DNA of 64,000 nt, from NCBI RefSeq assembly GCF_010731655.1, contig NZ_AP022619.1:1116001-1180000 (forward strand), read 5' to 3'. Source of the DNA: Mycobacterium paraseoulense. GTDB lineage: Bacteria; Actinomycetota; Actinomycetes; Mycobacteriales; Mycobacteriaceae. Positions 1 to 9,387 of the stretch are shown here, piece after piece. The stretch's first letter is position 1; the number at the start of each line of letters is the position of its first letter. The translations under genes and the position numbers were made by a program. The notes under the pieces are model-generated. The model saw only the letters and a list, made by a program, of their open reading frames with translations, was not told the origin of the DNA and did no database searches.

Positions 1-549
1 GTCACCGAGCTGAGCGATCTGATTGACGACGTAAGCCGCGTAGTCCTTGGTCCCCTGGCTGAGGATGTTTGCGACGGTGCCTGTCGGCCCCACCGCCGCC
101 CGGCCCGTCACCGTCAAGGTCTGGTATTCGTTGCTCGCGCCGGGGCAATACAGCTGATACGGGCCGCCGTCCAGGGTGACGGTGAACGACACCGGATCCA
201 GGCCGGGAGCGAGGTCCTCTTTCTCGCCGACGATCCGCTGGCCGCTGAGCAATTCGACTTCGCTGATCCCCGGCGCGTTCCTGTTCGCCACCGTGAAGGT
301 CACCGGCCCGGCGGCGACGCTGGTGATGTCCAGGGCGCAGCCGTCTTTGCCGCCGTCATTGGCCAAGGTGACCTTGACCGCGTGGGTGCCGCCGCCGGAT
401 TTCCCGTCCTCGAGGCGCCCCGCGTTGCCACTCGGATGACTGCAGGCGGTCACAGAACACGCCGCCATCAGAGCCAGTGCTGTTGCGGCGAAGCAACACT
501 CGCGATGCCAAAGCCGGGCTCCCGGCTTGGTGCGATCCCGCTGCGTCAC
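1..549 (-). CDS. efeO: EfeO-like iron-uptake lipoprotein, C-terminus outside the window
   Basis: The gene reads leftwards off the window, so only the first 183 codons are present. I chose the GTG at 549, which overlaps the upstream stop codon by four bases (GTGA). The N-terminus is basic, then hydrophobic, then has two possible lipobox cysteines: C31 (LMAAC) and C36 (SVTAC). Next comes a cupredoxin-like beta domain whose conserved-looking cysteines lie in DGCALDITSV and YQLYCPGAS. The last visible residues, SQGTKDYAAYVVNQIAQL, resemble the start of the imelysin/M75 domain that follows the cupredoxin domain in EfeO. EfeO is the extracytoplasmic binding component of the EfeUOB iron system; efeU and efeB are not in view. 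A cupredoxin-only or M75-only relative cannot be excluded. Confidence 0.75.
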   Translation of the reverse strand, partial: MTQRDRTKPGARLWHRECCFAATALALMAACSVTACSHPSGNAGRLEDGKSGGGTHAVKVTLANDGGKDGCALDITSVAAGPVTFTVANRNAPGISEVELLSGQRIVGEKEDLAPGLDPVSFTVTLDGGPYQLYCPGASNEYQTLTVTGRAAVGPTGTVANILSQGTKDYAAYVVNQIAQLGD

Positions 550-1379
550 GGGGACTGCTGCGTCACGAAGTCGATGAGTTCCTCGACGCGGCTGATCAGC
601 GCCGGCTCCAGGTCGTTCCAGTCACGCACCCGGGACCGAATGTGGCGCCAGGCCCTGGCGATGTCCGCCTGGTTGGCGTGGGGCAGGCCGAGCGCCCGGC
701 ACGCACCGTGCTTCCACTCGATGTGCCGCGGCACATCCGGCCAGCCGGCCAACCCGAGCCGCTGGGGCTTCACGGCTTGCCAGATGTCGACATAGGGATG
801 ACCGACGACCAGGGTGTCGGTACCACCCGGCCCGCGCCGCACCGCGTCGGCGATCCGCGCTTCCTTCGAACCGGTGACGAGGTGATCGACGAGCACACCG
901 AGCCGGCGCCCGGGTGCGGGCGCGAACTCGGACACGATGTCCACCAAGTCGTCGACGCCGCCGAGGTGCTCGACGACGACACCCTCGATCCGCAGGTCCT
1001 CGCCCCATACCTGCGCGATGAGTTCCGCGTCGTGGCGGCCCTCGACGTAGATCCGGCTGGCGCGGGCGACCCGGGCGCGCGCGCCCGGCACGGCGACCGA
1101 GCCGGACGCCGTCCGTCCGGCGGCGGCGGGCGCCGCCCGCCGCGGCGCCGTGAGGATCACCGGACGGCCCTCGAGCAAATAGCCTGGGCCCAGCGGAAAT
1201 CCGCGCACGTGCCCGCGCCGGTCTTCCAGTTCGACCCGCCCGTACTCGACTCGTACCACCGCGCCCACGTATCCGCTCTGCACGTCCTCGACCACCAGAC
1301 CGAGTTCGGCGGGGTGCTCGGCAGAGCGGGGCTTGCGCCGGCCCGCGGCAAGCACATCGATTCCATAGCGATCAACCAC
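546..1379 (-). CDS. DUF3097-type protein with a possible TOPRIM-like core
   Basis: This 277-residue soluble protein resembles the actinobacterial DUF3097 family as I recall it. The N-terminal third looks like a small beta domain (GYVGAVVRVEYGRVELEDR). The middle carries IYVEGRHDAELIAQVW and then VVVEHLGGVDDL and GVLVDHLVTGSKEA. This arrangement of an acidic residue after a beta strand followed by a second acidic strand is reminiscent of a TOPRIM nuclease/primase fold. The C-terminus is helical with conserved-looking WPDVPRHIEWKHG. No signal peptide or membrane segment is present. It sits directly upstream of the EfeO-like gene with a four-base overlap, so the two are probably co-transcribed although no functional link is obvious. 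The function is unknown. Confidence 0.7.
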   Translation of the reverse strand: MVDRYGIDVLAAGRRKPRSAEHPAELGLVVEDVQSGYVGAVVRVEYGRVELEDRRGHVRGFPLGPGYLLEGRPVILTAPRRAAPAAAGRTASGSVAVPGARARVARASRIYVEGRHDAELIAQVWGEDLRIEGVVVEHLGGVDDLVDIVSEFAPAPGRRLGVLVDHLVTGSKEARIADAVRRGPGGTDTLVVGHPYVDIWQAVKPQRLGLAGWPDVPRHIEWKHGACRALGLPHANQADIARAWRHIRSRVRDWNDLEPALISRVEELIDFVTQQSP

Positions 1380-1481
1380 GCGGCCATACTAGAAAGCCTT
1401 GCGGCCAAACATCGTTACGGCACGCCCGCTTGAGGAGCATCGTGACCGAGATCGCCCGTGTCGGCGATGCAATACCGGCGG

Positions 1482-1500
1482 GTAAAAAATGCGTTTTAAC
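1482..1500. promoter_or_regulatory. AT-rich imperfect palindrome between divergent genes
   Basis: The stretch GTAAAAAATGCGTTTTAAC is an imperfect inverted repeat (arms GTNAAAA/TTTTNAC) in otherwise GC-rich DNA. It lies 103 bases upstream of the DUF3097-type gene and 100 bases upstream of the DUF3349 gene. It could be an operator or part of a promoter. No matching second copy was noticed in the window. Confidence 0.3.
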
Positions 1501-1599
1501 TGTGTGGCGTTACTGAGCTGATGGCGTTGCCGATGTTACGTTGCTAGTGGTGAGAACTGCCGCTCGTTCTCAAATCGCGGCGGTGAGCGAGGTGGGATT

Positions 1600-1887
1600 A
1601 TGGACCTGGCACTTTGGGTGTCGAGCATTCTGGCTTTCGTGCGGGCCGGCTACCCCGCCGGAATGCCCACGACCGGGTATGCGCCCCTGGCCGCCCTGGC
1701 TCGCCGACGGCTGTGCGACGACGAGATCAAGGCCATCGCAACCAAACTCATGAGGCGCCAATTCTGGCCGATCAATCCCGTTGATATCGGCGTCGAAATC
1801 ACCCGGATCACGAACCAATTGCCCTTGCCCGGCGACGTCGAGCGGGTCGAGCATCGCCTTCATGCGATCCGCTGCGCGCGGGGATAG
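1600..1887 (+). CDS. DUF3349 small protein
   Basis: This 95-residue protein matches the mycobacterial DUF3349 family as I recall it. It has a short helical N-terminus, then the motif RAGYPAGMPTTGYAPLAALA, the stretch RRRLCDDEIKAIATKLMRR, then a DIGVEITRITNQLPLPGDVE segment and a final helix. The ATG at 1600 is preceded by a purine-rich GAGGTGGGATT. Family members are small all-helical cytoplasmic proteins of unknown function. The gene stands alone on the plus strand and converges on the patatin gene, with 24 bases between the two stop codons. Confidence 0.8.
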   Translation: MDLALWVSSILAFVRAGYPAGMPTTGYAPLAALARRRLCDDEIKAIATKLMRRQFWPINPVDIGVEITRITNQLPLPGDVERVEHRLHAIRCARG

Positions 1888-1911
1888 GCGTCCCCGCGGG
1901 ATCTGACTCTG

Positions 1912-2889
1912 CTACGGCGCGTCCTTCGCCGGACCGCCGCATGCGGCCAGGTAGTCCGGGTAGTTCCAGGTCCGCAGAAACTCTTGGCCCGCCCGCAATC
2001 CTCGTTGATACAGCGCGTCGCGTTGCTCGGCGGTGATGTTGAAGTCGATCGGGCTGACCTCGTCGGCGGGAACGAAGATGGTGCGCCGTACGGTGCACGG
2101 ATCGTCGATGTATGCGTTGTCCTGGTTGCTCACCAGTGTCTCTATCGCGGCGATTCCCAAGGAGACTGGCCCGTGGACCGGATGGGTGGGCGGGATGCCG
2201 GGTCGTGCGGACAACCGGATGCCGAAGGTCGGCCATCGCGGCTCCGCGTCGGGCCGGTCGAACAGCTCCACCGGGAAATCGGACAATAAGCCGCCGTCGA
2301 CCCAGGTGGCGCCGCCCACCCGGACGGGCTCGAACACATAGGGAATCGCCGACGAGGCGTGCACGGCGCGGGCCACCGGAAAGTCGTCGGGGTCGATCCC
2401 GTAGGAACCGAGATCCCACGGGATGCGCACCAGCCGGCGCCGCGACAGGTCGCTGGCCGTCACCACGAGCGACCACGCGAACTGGTCCGGCTCTTCGCCC
2501 GTGCGTAAGTCGCCGAACGTCCGCACACCCATGTCGGCCAGCAGGCCGGCGAGCAGCCGCTCCAAATAGGCACCGCGGTAGACACCGTCGGAGACCAACA
2601 GCGACAGCGCCCCACCGATCAGGGGCACCGCGCCGATCAGGTTGCGGTCCAGAAACTTCCGGTAGTCGATGGTCCGCATCACCTCCGCGAGCCGGCTGAG
2701 CGGCTCGCCCGCGACCTGCAGCGCGGCTACCAGCGACGCGACGACCGCGCCCGCGCTGCTCCCCGCGACGCGCGGAAACCGGTAGCCGGCCGCGGACAGC
2801 GCGTCGAGCGCGCCGACCAGCCCGATCCCCCGGACGCCGCCCCCCTCGCACACCAGATCCGCGCGGGACGCGCTCACGGCCGCCTCCAT
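1912..2889 (-). CDS. Patatin-like phospholipase (Rv2037c homologue)
   Basis: This 325-residue protein has all landmarks of the patatin/RssA fold. The glycine-rich oxyanion loop is CEGGGVRGIGLVGAL near residue 17. The nucleophile elbow GSSAG is near residue 43, and the catalytic Asp motif WVDGGLLSDFP is near residue 196. There is no clear signal peptide. Patatins hydrolyse acyl esters of phospholipids or other lipids with a Ser-Asp dyad. The gene lies 12 bases downstream of the ABC-transporter ATPase in the same orientation and is probably the last gene of that operon, as in M. tuberculosis. The natural substrate is not evident. Confidence 0.9.
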   Translation of the reverse strand: MEAAVSASRADLVCEGGGVRGIGLVGALDALSAAGYRFPRVAGSSAGAVVASLVAALQVAGEPLSRLAEVMRTIDYRKFLDRNLIGAVPLIGGALSLLVSDGVYRGAYLERLLAGLLADMGVRTFGDLRTGEEPDQFAWSLVVTASDLSRRRLVRIPWDLGSYGIDPDDFPVARAVHASSAIPYVFEPVRVGGATWVDGGLLSDFPVELFDRPDAEPRWPTFGIRLSARPGIPPTHPVHGPVSLGIAAIETLVSNQDNAYIDDPCTVRRTIFVPADEVSPIDFNITAEQRDALYQRGLRAGQEFLRTWNYPDYLAACGGPAKDAP

Positions 2890-2901
2890 AGCCTTACCCC
2901 C

Positions 2902-3972
<1,071 letters not shown>

Positions 3973-3975
3973 GGG

Positions 3976-4818
3976 CTATCCGTTGAGTCCCGTGACGGCG
4001 ATACCCCTGACGAACGAGCGCTGCGCGACCGCGTAGACGATGACCAACGGCAGCATGATCAGCATCGACGCCGCCATGATGATCGGCCATCGCGCGACAT
4101 ACTCGCCTCGGAGCCGTACCAGGCCGAGGGTCAGCGTGGCCAGGCTGTTGCGCTGGAGCATCAGCAGCGGCCACAGGAAGTCGTTCCAGACGTTGACCCA
4201 GGTGAGTACGGCCAGCACCAACACCGCGGGCCGGGCATGCGGCAACAGGATTCGCCAATAGATCTGCCACGGCGAACAACCGTCGAGTATCGCCGCCTCC
4301 TCCAGGTCCGTCGGAAGGGTACGGAAGAACTGCCGCATCAGGTAGGTGCCGAATGCGCCGCCGAATAACCCGGGCACGATCATCGACCACGGAGTGTCGA
4401 CCCACCCGACGGTCCGCATCAAGATGAACTGCGGGATCACTGTCACGGTCAGCGGCACCATCAATGTGCCCAGGTACAGCACGAACAGCGTGTCGCGACC
4501 GCGAAATTGCAGCCGGGCGAACGCGTATCCGGCCAGTGAGCAGAAGAAGACTTGCCCCGCGGTCACGCACCCGGCGTACAGCACGGTATTGAAGAACATT
4601 CGCGCAAAGGGCAGCAACGAGAACACCTCGGTGTAGTTGGACCACCTCGGGTGCGCGGGAAACAGTCTCGGCTCGGTGATCTCGCCTTCCCTCTTCAACG
4701 AGCCGGACACCGCCCAGGCGATCGGAAACAACCAGCACCACGCGATTCCGATCAACGCGGTATAGACCAGCACGCCACGAAGGACATGGCGCGTGAACAA
4801 GCGCTCAGCTGAGGCCAC
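3976..4818 (-). CDS. ABC sugar transporter permease, MalG type (Rv2039c homologue)
   Basis: This 280-residue protein has about six membrane segments and an EAA loop, EEAAILDGCSPWQIYWRILL, near residue 180, which docks on the ATPase. The first segment (VLRGVLVYTALIGIAWCWLF) follows a basic N-terminus. It is the second permease subunit of a CUT1-type importer. Translation starts at a GTG at 4818 inside the end of the upstream permease gene (14-base overlap), which points to translational coupling. Confidence 0.92.
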   Translation of the reverse strand: MASAERLFTRHVLRGVLVYTALIGIAWCWLFPIAWAVSGSLKREGEITEPRLFPAHPRWSNYTEVFSLLPFARMFFNTVLYAGCVTAGQVFFCSLAGYAFARLQFRGRDTLFVLYLGTLMVPLTVTVIPQFILMRTVGWVDTPWSMIVPGLFGGAFGTYLMRQFFRTLPTDLEEAAILDGCSPWQIYWRILLPHARPAVLVLAVLTWVNVWNDFLWPLLMLQRNSLATLTLGLVRLRGEYVARWPIIMAASMLIMLPLVIVYAVAQRSFVRGIAVTGLNG

Positions 4819-5758
4819 GAGACGTCTCCCAAGACCGTTGGCCGGTGATGCGCAGCTGCAGCACGGTCAACACCAGCAAGATGGCGAACATGACCCACGC
4901 CAGCGCGGACGCGTACCCGAATTCCAGGAAGGAGAACGCATGCTGGAACAGCATGATGCCCAACACATACGTGGCGGTTTCGGGCCCGCCGTTGGCTCCG
5001 TTGAGGACGTACACCATGTCGAAAGCCTGGAACGCGTGGATGATCGAGATGACGCCCACGAATGATATCGACCCCCGGATCAAGGGCACCGTGATGGACA
5101 CGAACTGACGTATCTCGCCCGCCCCGTCGATTCGGGCCGCCTCGTAGACGGTCTCGGGAACCCCCTGCATCGCCGCGAGCAGGATGACGGTGGCGAACGG
5201 CACGCTGCGCCAGACACTGACGATGCACAGCGAGGCCATGGCCCATCGGGGCTCGACCAGCCACGGGACCGGGCCGATCCCGACCCAACCCAGCATGATG
5301 TTGAGCAACCCGTTGTCGGTGTTGAAGACGAACTGCCATACGACCGCCATCACCACCGACGAGATGGCCAGCGGCAGAAAGACAACGGTGCGGAAGATGC
5401 CGATTCCCCTGACCTTCCGGTTCAGCACGCCGGCCACCACGAGGCTGACGACGATGGTCGGCACGACCGTTCCCAGGGTGAAGATGACGGTGTTGCGGAT
5501 GGCGATGAGAAAAAGCGGATCCGAGGTGAACAGGTCTTGGAAGTTCTTGAGGCCCACGAACTTCGGCGGCGTGAAGACGTCCCAGCGCTGGAAGCTCATG
5601 TACAGCGAGAATCCGAGCGGGAAAAGCATGAACACCGCGACGGCGGCCAGGTTGGGCGCCACGAAAAGGCGGCCGGCGCGGGCCCGCCGTCGCCAGGGGC
5701 CCGCGCCCTTGGCGGGTTTGCGGGTGAGGGGTGCCGGGCTGGTGTCGACGGATGTCAT
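4805..5758 (-). CDS. ABC sugar transporter permease, MalF type (Rv2040c homologue)
   Basis: The reading frame is open further upstream, but I place the start at the ATG at 5758 (MTSVDTSPAPL). It overlaps the stop of the binding-protein gene by four bases (ATGA) and gives 317 residues, close to the family length. After a basic N-terminal stretch there are about six membrane segments and the EAA loop YEAARIDGAGEIRQFVSITV near residue 215. It is the first permease subunit of the same CUT1 importer. Confidence 0.92.
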   Translation of the reverse strand: MTSVDTSPAPLTRKPAKGAGPWRRRARAGRLFVAPNLAAVAVFMLFPLGFSLYMSFQRWDVFTPPKFVGLKNFQDLFTSDPLFLIAIRNTVIFTLGTVVPTIVVSLVVAGVLNRKVRGIGIFRTVVFLPLAISSVVMAVVWQFVFNTDNGLLNIMLGWVGIGPVPWLVEPRWAMASLCIVSVWRSVPFATVILLAAMQGVPETVYEAARIDGAGEIRQFVSITVPLIRGSISFVGVISIIHAFQAFDMVYVLNGANGGPETATYVLGIMLFQHAFSFLEFGYASALAWVMFAILLVLTVLQLRITGQRSWETSRGLS

Positions 5759-7077
5759 GGGGTGCGCAGCACCTCGTCGATGGCGGGTGAAAGGGAGACC
5801 AGGGATGTCGCGGGCCGCGACCCACGCAACACCGGCCCGAAGCTGCGGTCCATCAGCGCCACGACCTTCTCCCACGCCGGGGTGACCGGCAGGCCTTCGG
5901 AGTATTCGGGTCCTTGGGTGAGGACGGCGAGGTTGCCGACGTTCCGGTGGGCCTTCGCGAATCCTGGCGAATTGAGGGCGGATTGCAGCACCGGCACGAA
6001 AAGGCTGGATTCACCGATCAACCCCTGACCGACGGGGCCCGTCGCGAATTTCACGAATTCCCATGCCTGCTCCCTGCGCGGACTGCTCGCGGAGATGGCC
6101 AGTCCGGTGGAACCGATGTTGGAATGGGCGGGCTGCCGCAGCCGGCGCGGACCCACCGGCAACGAGGTGACGTCGAAATCCAGGCCGTCGGCCCGGATGA
6201 AGGTCTGGTAGCGCCAGTGGCCGCCCATCGCCATCGCCGCCCTGCCCGACGCGAAGAGGTCGGGCGTGGACATCGATTGAACCTCGGACGCGTTGGGCGC
6301 GACCTTGTGCTTGTTGGCCAGGTCGGCATAGAACTGCACCGCCTCGATGAAGGCGTCGTCGCCGAAGTTGAAGTGGGCCGGGTTCTTCAGCGGGGTGGCC
6401 CACGGCACGCCGTTGTTCATCGCGAACAGGCCTGCCGAATAGTACGAAACAAAGATGTTGACGAAACCCCATTGGGTAACGCGCCCGGAACGGTCCCGCT
6501 TGGTGAGGGCGGTGGCGGTGTTCAGGAAGTCCGTGAAACTCCACGACTGCTGCCACGTTCGGGGCGGGGGCGGCACGCCGGCCTCGGCGAACAGCCGCTT
6601 GTTGTAGAACAGGTAGTTTCCGGACCACTGCTCCGGGAGGGCGTATTGGCCGCCGTTGAAGGCGAAGCTGTCATACAGCGCCCCGATGCCGTCCGACTTC
6701 AGCTCGGCCGCGAAGCCCCGATCGCCGGCCAGCATCGTGTTGAGGTCCAGCAGCACGTCGCGGGCAGCCAACTCGGCGTAGGTCAGATCCCACGCCATCA
6801 ACACGTCCGGGCACTTGCCACCGGCGCAGAACGTCGACAGCTGCTGCATCACGCCCGGCGCCGAAAGCACCGGGCGGACCTTGATGTCGGGATGGCGGCG
6901 CTGGAACTCGTCGACGATGCGGATCCGGACGTCGCGTTCGTCGGGGTTGGCCGCGAAGAAGAACGTCAGCGCGTCTTCTTCGGGAGCGCAGCCGGCTGCC
7001 CACGGCGCCAGCGATGCCGCGGTGAGCGCGCCGGCACCGCGCAGCAGACCGCGCCGCCCGAACGGCTTATCGAGCAT
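5755..7077 (-). CDS. Sugar-binding lipoprotein of the ABC transporter (Rv2041c homologue)
   Basis: The start at 7077 (MLDKPFGRRG) is preceded by GGGAG and gives 440 residues. The signal peptide has twin arginines R8-R9 and a lipobox WAAGC ending at C30, suggesting Tat export followed by lipidation. The mature part is a family-1 extracellular solute-binding protein with typical segments DVLMAWDLTYAELAARDVLL and YALPEQWSGNYLFYN. It would capture a sugar outside the membrane and deliver it to the two permeases encoded downstream. The first 11 bases overlap the 3' end of the ECF sigma gene, unlike the usual mycobacterial arrangement as I recall it. The ligand is unknown. Confidence 0.92.
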   Translation of the reverse strand: MLDKPFGRRGLLRGAGALTAASLAPWAAGCAPEEDALTFFFAANPDERDVRIRIVDEFQRRHPDIKVRPVLSAPGVMQQLSTFCAGGKCPDVLMAWDLTYAELAARDVLLDLNTMLAGDRGFAAELKSDGIGALYDSFAFNGGQYALPEQWSGNYLFYNKRLFAEAGVPPPPRTWQQSWSFTDFLNTATALTKRDRSGRVTQWGFVNIFVSYYSAGLFAMNNGVPWATPLKNPAHFNFGDDAFIEAVQFYADLANKHKVAPNASEVQSMSTPDLFASGRAAMAMGGHWRYQTFIRADGLDFDVTSLPVGPRRLRQPAHSNIGSTGLAISASSPRREQAWEFVKFATGPVGQGLIGESSLFVPVLQSALNSPGFAKAHRNVGNLAVLTQGPEYSEGLPVTPAWEKVVALMDRSFGPVLRGSRPATSLVSLSPAIDEVLRTP

Positions 7078-8059
7078 GGTGCTCCCGTTCTCGCCCCGCT
7101 GCCGGCCGCCCGGCCGGCGGTGTCTGATGTCCTTGGTACCCGATGCGGCTGTGGTGTTGCTGGATTGGCCAACGCGGCAGCGCCACCACGGCCCTGTCGA
7201 TGCGGTCGGCATCCCCGACGATGTCGATTGCGTGGATGCGGTCATCGGCTCCGACGGCGACCAGCAACAGCGCCTGAGCGCGCCCCTGCGGCGCGAGGAC
7301 GACGCCGGGTGCCCCGTCGATGAGCACGACCGCGCCCGCGCGCGCCCGCTGAGTGAACCGGCGGGTCTCCTCCGCGACCCGCTTGGCGCCGCGCAGCTCG
7401 GTCGGCACGTCGTCGGGGACCAGCGCCCGATCCACCGTGCGGACCACGTCCGGTGCAAGCAGCTCGAGCAGCGCGGCGATGTCACCGCCACGCGCCGCCG
7501 CGAGAAACGCCTCGACGATCTCGAGGTGCTTCGCGGCGCGCTCGGGTGCGCCGACGGGGTCGGCCTGCAGCCGCCCACGCGCCCGGCTTGCCAGCTTCTT
7601 CGCGGCTTCCGGCGACCGGTCCAGCACACCGGCGATCTTCTCGAACGGCACCGCGAACACGTCGTGCAGCACGAACGCGACGCGCTGCGCCGGTGAGAGC
7701 CGGCCGAGCACCACGAGCAGCGCGTTGCTCACCGACTCCGTCAGGAGCGTGTCCTCGTCCGCCGCCGACACGGTCGCGGTGAGCCGGTCCAGTTCGTCGG
7801 TGGCGGTGAGCGGTTGTTCGGCACGCCTCTTGCGCACCCGGAGCTGATCGAGCGCCTCGCGGGCGGTGATCGTGGTGAACCAGCCGGTGATGTTGTCGAC
7901 CGCGCCGAAATCCGCGCGGCTGGCCTTGAGCCATGCCGACTGAACGGCGTCGTCGGCGTCGGCGGCCGAGCCCAGCAGTTGGAACGCGACGGATCTCAGG
8001 TGTCGCCGGTCCGCGTCGAAACGCTGCGCGAGGTCGGCCAAGTTCTTCGGGGCGGTCAT
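7067..8059 (-). CDS. ECF sigma factor with SnoaL-like C-terminal domain (SigJ/ECF41-like)
   Basis: This 330-residue protein has sigma region 2 at about residues 10-75 (AFQLLGSAADADDAVQSAWL and DNITGWFTTITAREALDQLR) and region 4 at about 115-165 (LSPAQRVAFVLHDVFAVPFE). An NTF2/SnoaL-like domain follows at about 185-300 (HLEIVEAFLAAARGGDIAAL). Sigma factors of this class are controlled by their own C-terminal domain rather than by a classical anti-sigma factor. The exact WLPEP and NPDKL signatures of ECF41 are not visible, so it may belong to a neighbouring SigJ-like group. The last 30 residues are low complexity and run 11 bases into the downstream lipoprotein gene. A DoxX-like gene is divergent upstream. 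Confidence 0.85.
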   Translation of the reverse strand: MTAPKNLADLAQRFDADRRHLRSVAFQLLGSAADADDAVQSAWLKASRADFGAVDNITGWFTTITAREALDQLRVRKRRAEQPLTATDELDRLTATVSAADEDTLLTESVSNALLVVLGRLSPAQRVAFVLHDVFAVPFEKIAGVLDRSPEAAKKLASRARGRLQADPVGAPERAAKHLEIVEAFLAAARGGDIAALLELLAPDVVRTVDRALVPDDVPTELRGAKRVAEETRRFTQRARAGAVVLIDGAPGVVLAPQGRAQALLLVAVGADDRIHAIDIVGDADRIDRAVVALPRWPIQQHHSRIGYQGHQTPPAGRPAAGREREHHAR

Positions 8060-8138
8060 GGGTCACCTTTTCTGCACAGGAGCCGTCAAGAGATTGACCG
8101 CGTCCGTCGAGCTCTCTGTAGCAAAGGAGGCCAGCATC

Positions 8139-8231
8139 ATGACCTTATCGATTGTCCGCCTCAGCGCGTGCGGGGACCGTCCGGATCGCCGCCGCAAAAC
8201 CGGCTCCCCGGCGGGGGTTCGGCGCCGATGA
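8139..8231 (+). CDS. Possible 30-codon leader ORF coupled to the DoxX-like gene
   Basis: A strong ribosome binding site (AAAGGAGG) stands eight bases before an ATG at 8139. The frame runs 30 codons (MTLSIVRLSACGDRPDRR...) and its TGA overlaps the ATG of the downstream membrane-protein gene (ATGA). The peptide is arginine-rich, with no recognisable domain. The better Shine-Dalgarno belongs to this ORF and not to the downstream gene, so it may serve translational coupling. It could also be a chance frame in the 5' leader. Confidence 0.4.
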   Translation: MTLSIVRLSACGDRPDRRRKTGSPAGVRRR

Positions 8232-8578
8232 ACACCGCATACATCGTGGTCACGTTGGCCACCGCGGCCATCACCGCCGGGATCGCGGTTGCCGATCTCA
8301 TCCCGGCGGGGTTCGTCCTGGCGAATTCGGCCGAGGTCGGGGTGCCGCGTTCGTGGTTGCCGGCGCTGGGCGCGGTCAAACTGGCCGGCGCAGCCGGGCT
8401 GGTCGTGGGCCTGGTGGGCCTGCCGGCGTTGGGAATCGCGGCCGCCTCCGGCCTAGTGCTGTTCTTCGTCGGTGCGGTCGTGACACACCTGCGGGCCCAC
8501 GTGCTGTACAACATCGCGTTTCCAGGGGCATACCTCTGCATGTCGGTGGGGTCACTGGCGTTGCTGGTGCTGCGTTGA
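8228..8578 (+). CDS. DoxX-like small membrane protein
   Basis: This 116-residue protein is almost entirely hydrophobic, with four predicted membrane helices (AYIVVTLATAAITAGIAVAD, LPALGAVKLAGAAGLVVGLV, LGIAAASGLVLFFVGAVVTH and a last one ending LALLVLR). This matches the DoxX/DUF4267-like family. Such genes often neighbour ECF41/SigJ-type sigma factors, and here the sigma gene is transcribed divergently from the same 168-base gap. The pair looks like an insertion between the homologues of Rv2041c and Rv2042c. Its biochemical role is unknown; related proteins are discussed in redox homeostasis. Confidence 0.8.
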   Translation: MNTAYIVVTLATAAITAGIAVADLIPAGFVLANSAEVGVPRSWLPALGAVKLAGAAGLVVGLVGLPALGIAAASGLVLFFVGAVVTHLRAHVLYNIAFPGAYLCMSVGSLALLVLR

Positions 8579-8589
8579 CCGGAGCCCGC

Positions 8590-9387
8590 TCAGCCCGGAA
8601 AGTACCGAATCCGGTTGATGGTGTCGCCCCGCCAGGGCATGTCGGCGAACATGATCCCGCGCCCGCGCCCGGAGGTGACCGCGACCGTCACCGTGGGGCC
8701 CGCGCTGTTCATCTTGGTCGGGGCCGCACCGTCGAGTCGCTCCAGGAGCTCGGTGAGGTCGAGGGTGTCGTGGTCACCGAGAGTTATTGTGGCACTTGGC
8801 GATAGCGCACGCGCGGCCGCGTTGTGGTCCTGCCGTGCCACGGCGCGCAGGAACGCCTCGGCGAGTTTCTGGTGCCGCGCGCCCACCCGCCGGAAGCCCG
8901 TCATGAAGCCGGCGGTGCCGCGCAGCCGCTGATTGCTCAGCAGGCCCCCCGAGAGTTGCAGCGCCGGTGCCAGCGCGCGCGATCCCGTTCGCAGGAATTG
9001 CAGCATCATCGCGGGCAGCTCCCAGTAGGCCCGCAGCTCCCCGATCAGCCACTCCCCGTTGGTTTCTCGCAGGTCGTAGCGCAGGAACGCGGGAATGTAC
9101 ATCGTGACCGCCGAGCCCATCGCGACCTCGAGCTCGAGGTCGCGCAGCACCACGGTGCCGAAGACGATATCGAGGTCGCGGTGGAACTTGATCTCCCGCG
9201 GCCCGATGAAGGTGTCATAGAAGCGGCCGATCTGTTCCCGCCCGACGTGCGGCCGCGACCCGACCGGGTCCTCGACCCGGGCGTCCTCGGTGAACAGCGC
9301 CACCCAGCCCGCGCGGTCGTGCGCGGCGGCCGCCCGCGGCGAGCGCTCGACCGCGGCGAGCAGCGATTCCCGATCCCCCCGGATCAC
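8590..9387 (-). CDS. SnoaL/NTF2-like protein (Rv2042c homologue)
   Basis: This 265-residue protein begins with a nuclear transport factor 2-like domain (AHDRAGWVALFTEDARVEDP and REQIGRFYDTFIGP), the fold used by ketosteroid isomerases and SnoaL cyclases. A second half-domain (RHQKLAEAFLRAVARQDHN) suggests a repeated NTF2-like unit. No catalytic assignment is possible by eye. The start overlaps the pncA stop by four bases, so it is very likely co-transcribed and translationally coupled with pncA. Confidence 0.82.
   Translation of the reverse strand: MIRGDRESLLAAVERSPRAAAAHDRAGWVALFTEDARVEDPVGSRPHVGREQIGRFYDTFIGPREIKFHRDLDIVFGTVVLRDLELEVAMGSAVTMYIPAFLRYDLRETNGEWLIGELRAYWELPAMMLQFLRTGSRALAPALQLSGGLLSNQRLRGTAGFMTGFRRVGARHQKLAEAFLRAVARQDHNAAARALSPSATITLGDHDTLDLTELLERLDGAAPTKMNSAGPTVTVAVTSGRGRGIMFADMPWRGDTINRIRYFPG

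Noticed and set aside
477..1433. A 318-codon plus-strand frame opposite the DUF3097-type gene
   Set aside because: The minus-strand product has recognisable blocks and the start/stop overlap with EfeO-like; the plus frame is only antisense Arg/His/Pro-rich sequence.
1808..2851. A 347-codon minus-strand frame overlapping the patatin gene
   Set aside because: It is a shifted frame of the patatin gene, Arg/Gly-rich, without motifs; the patatin frame has the full catalytic set.
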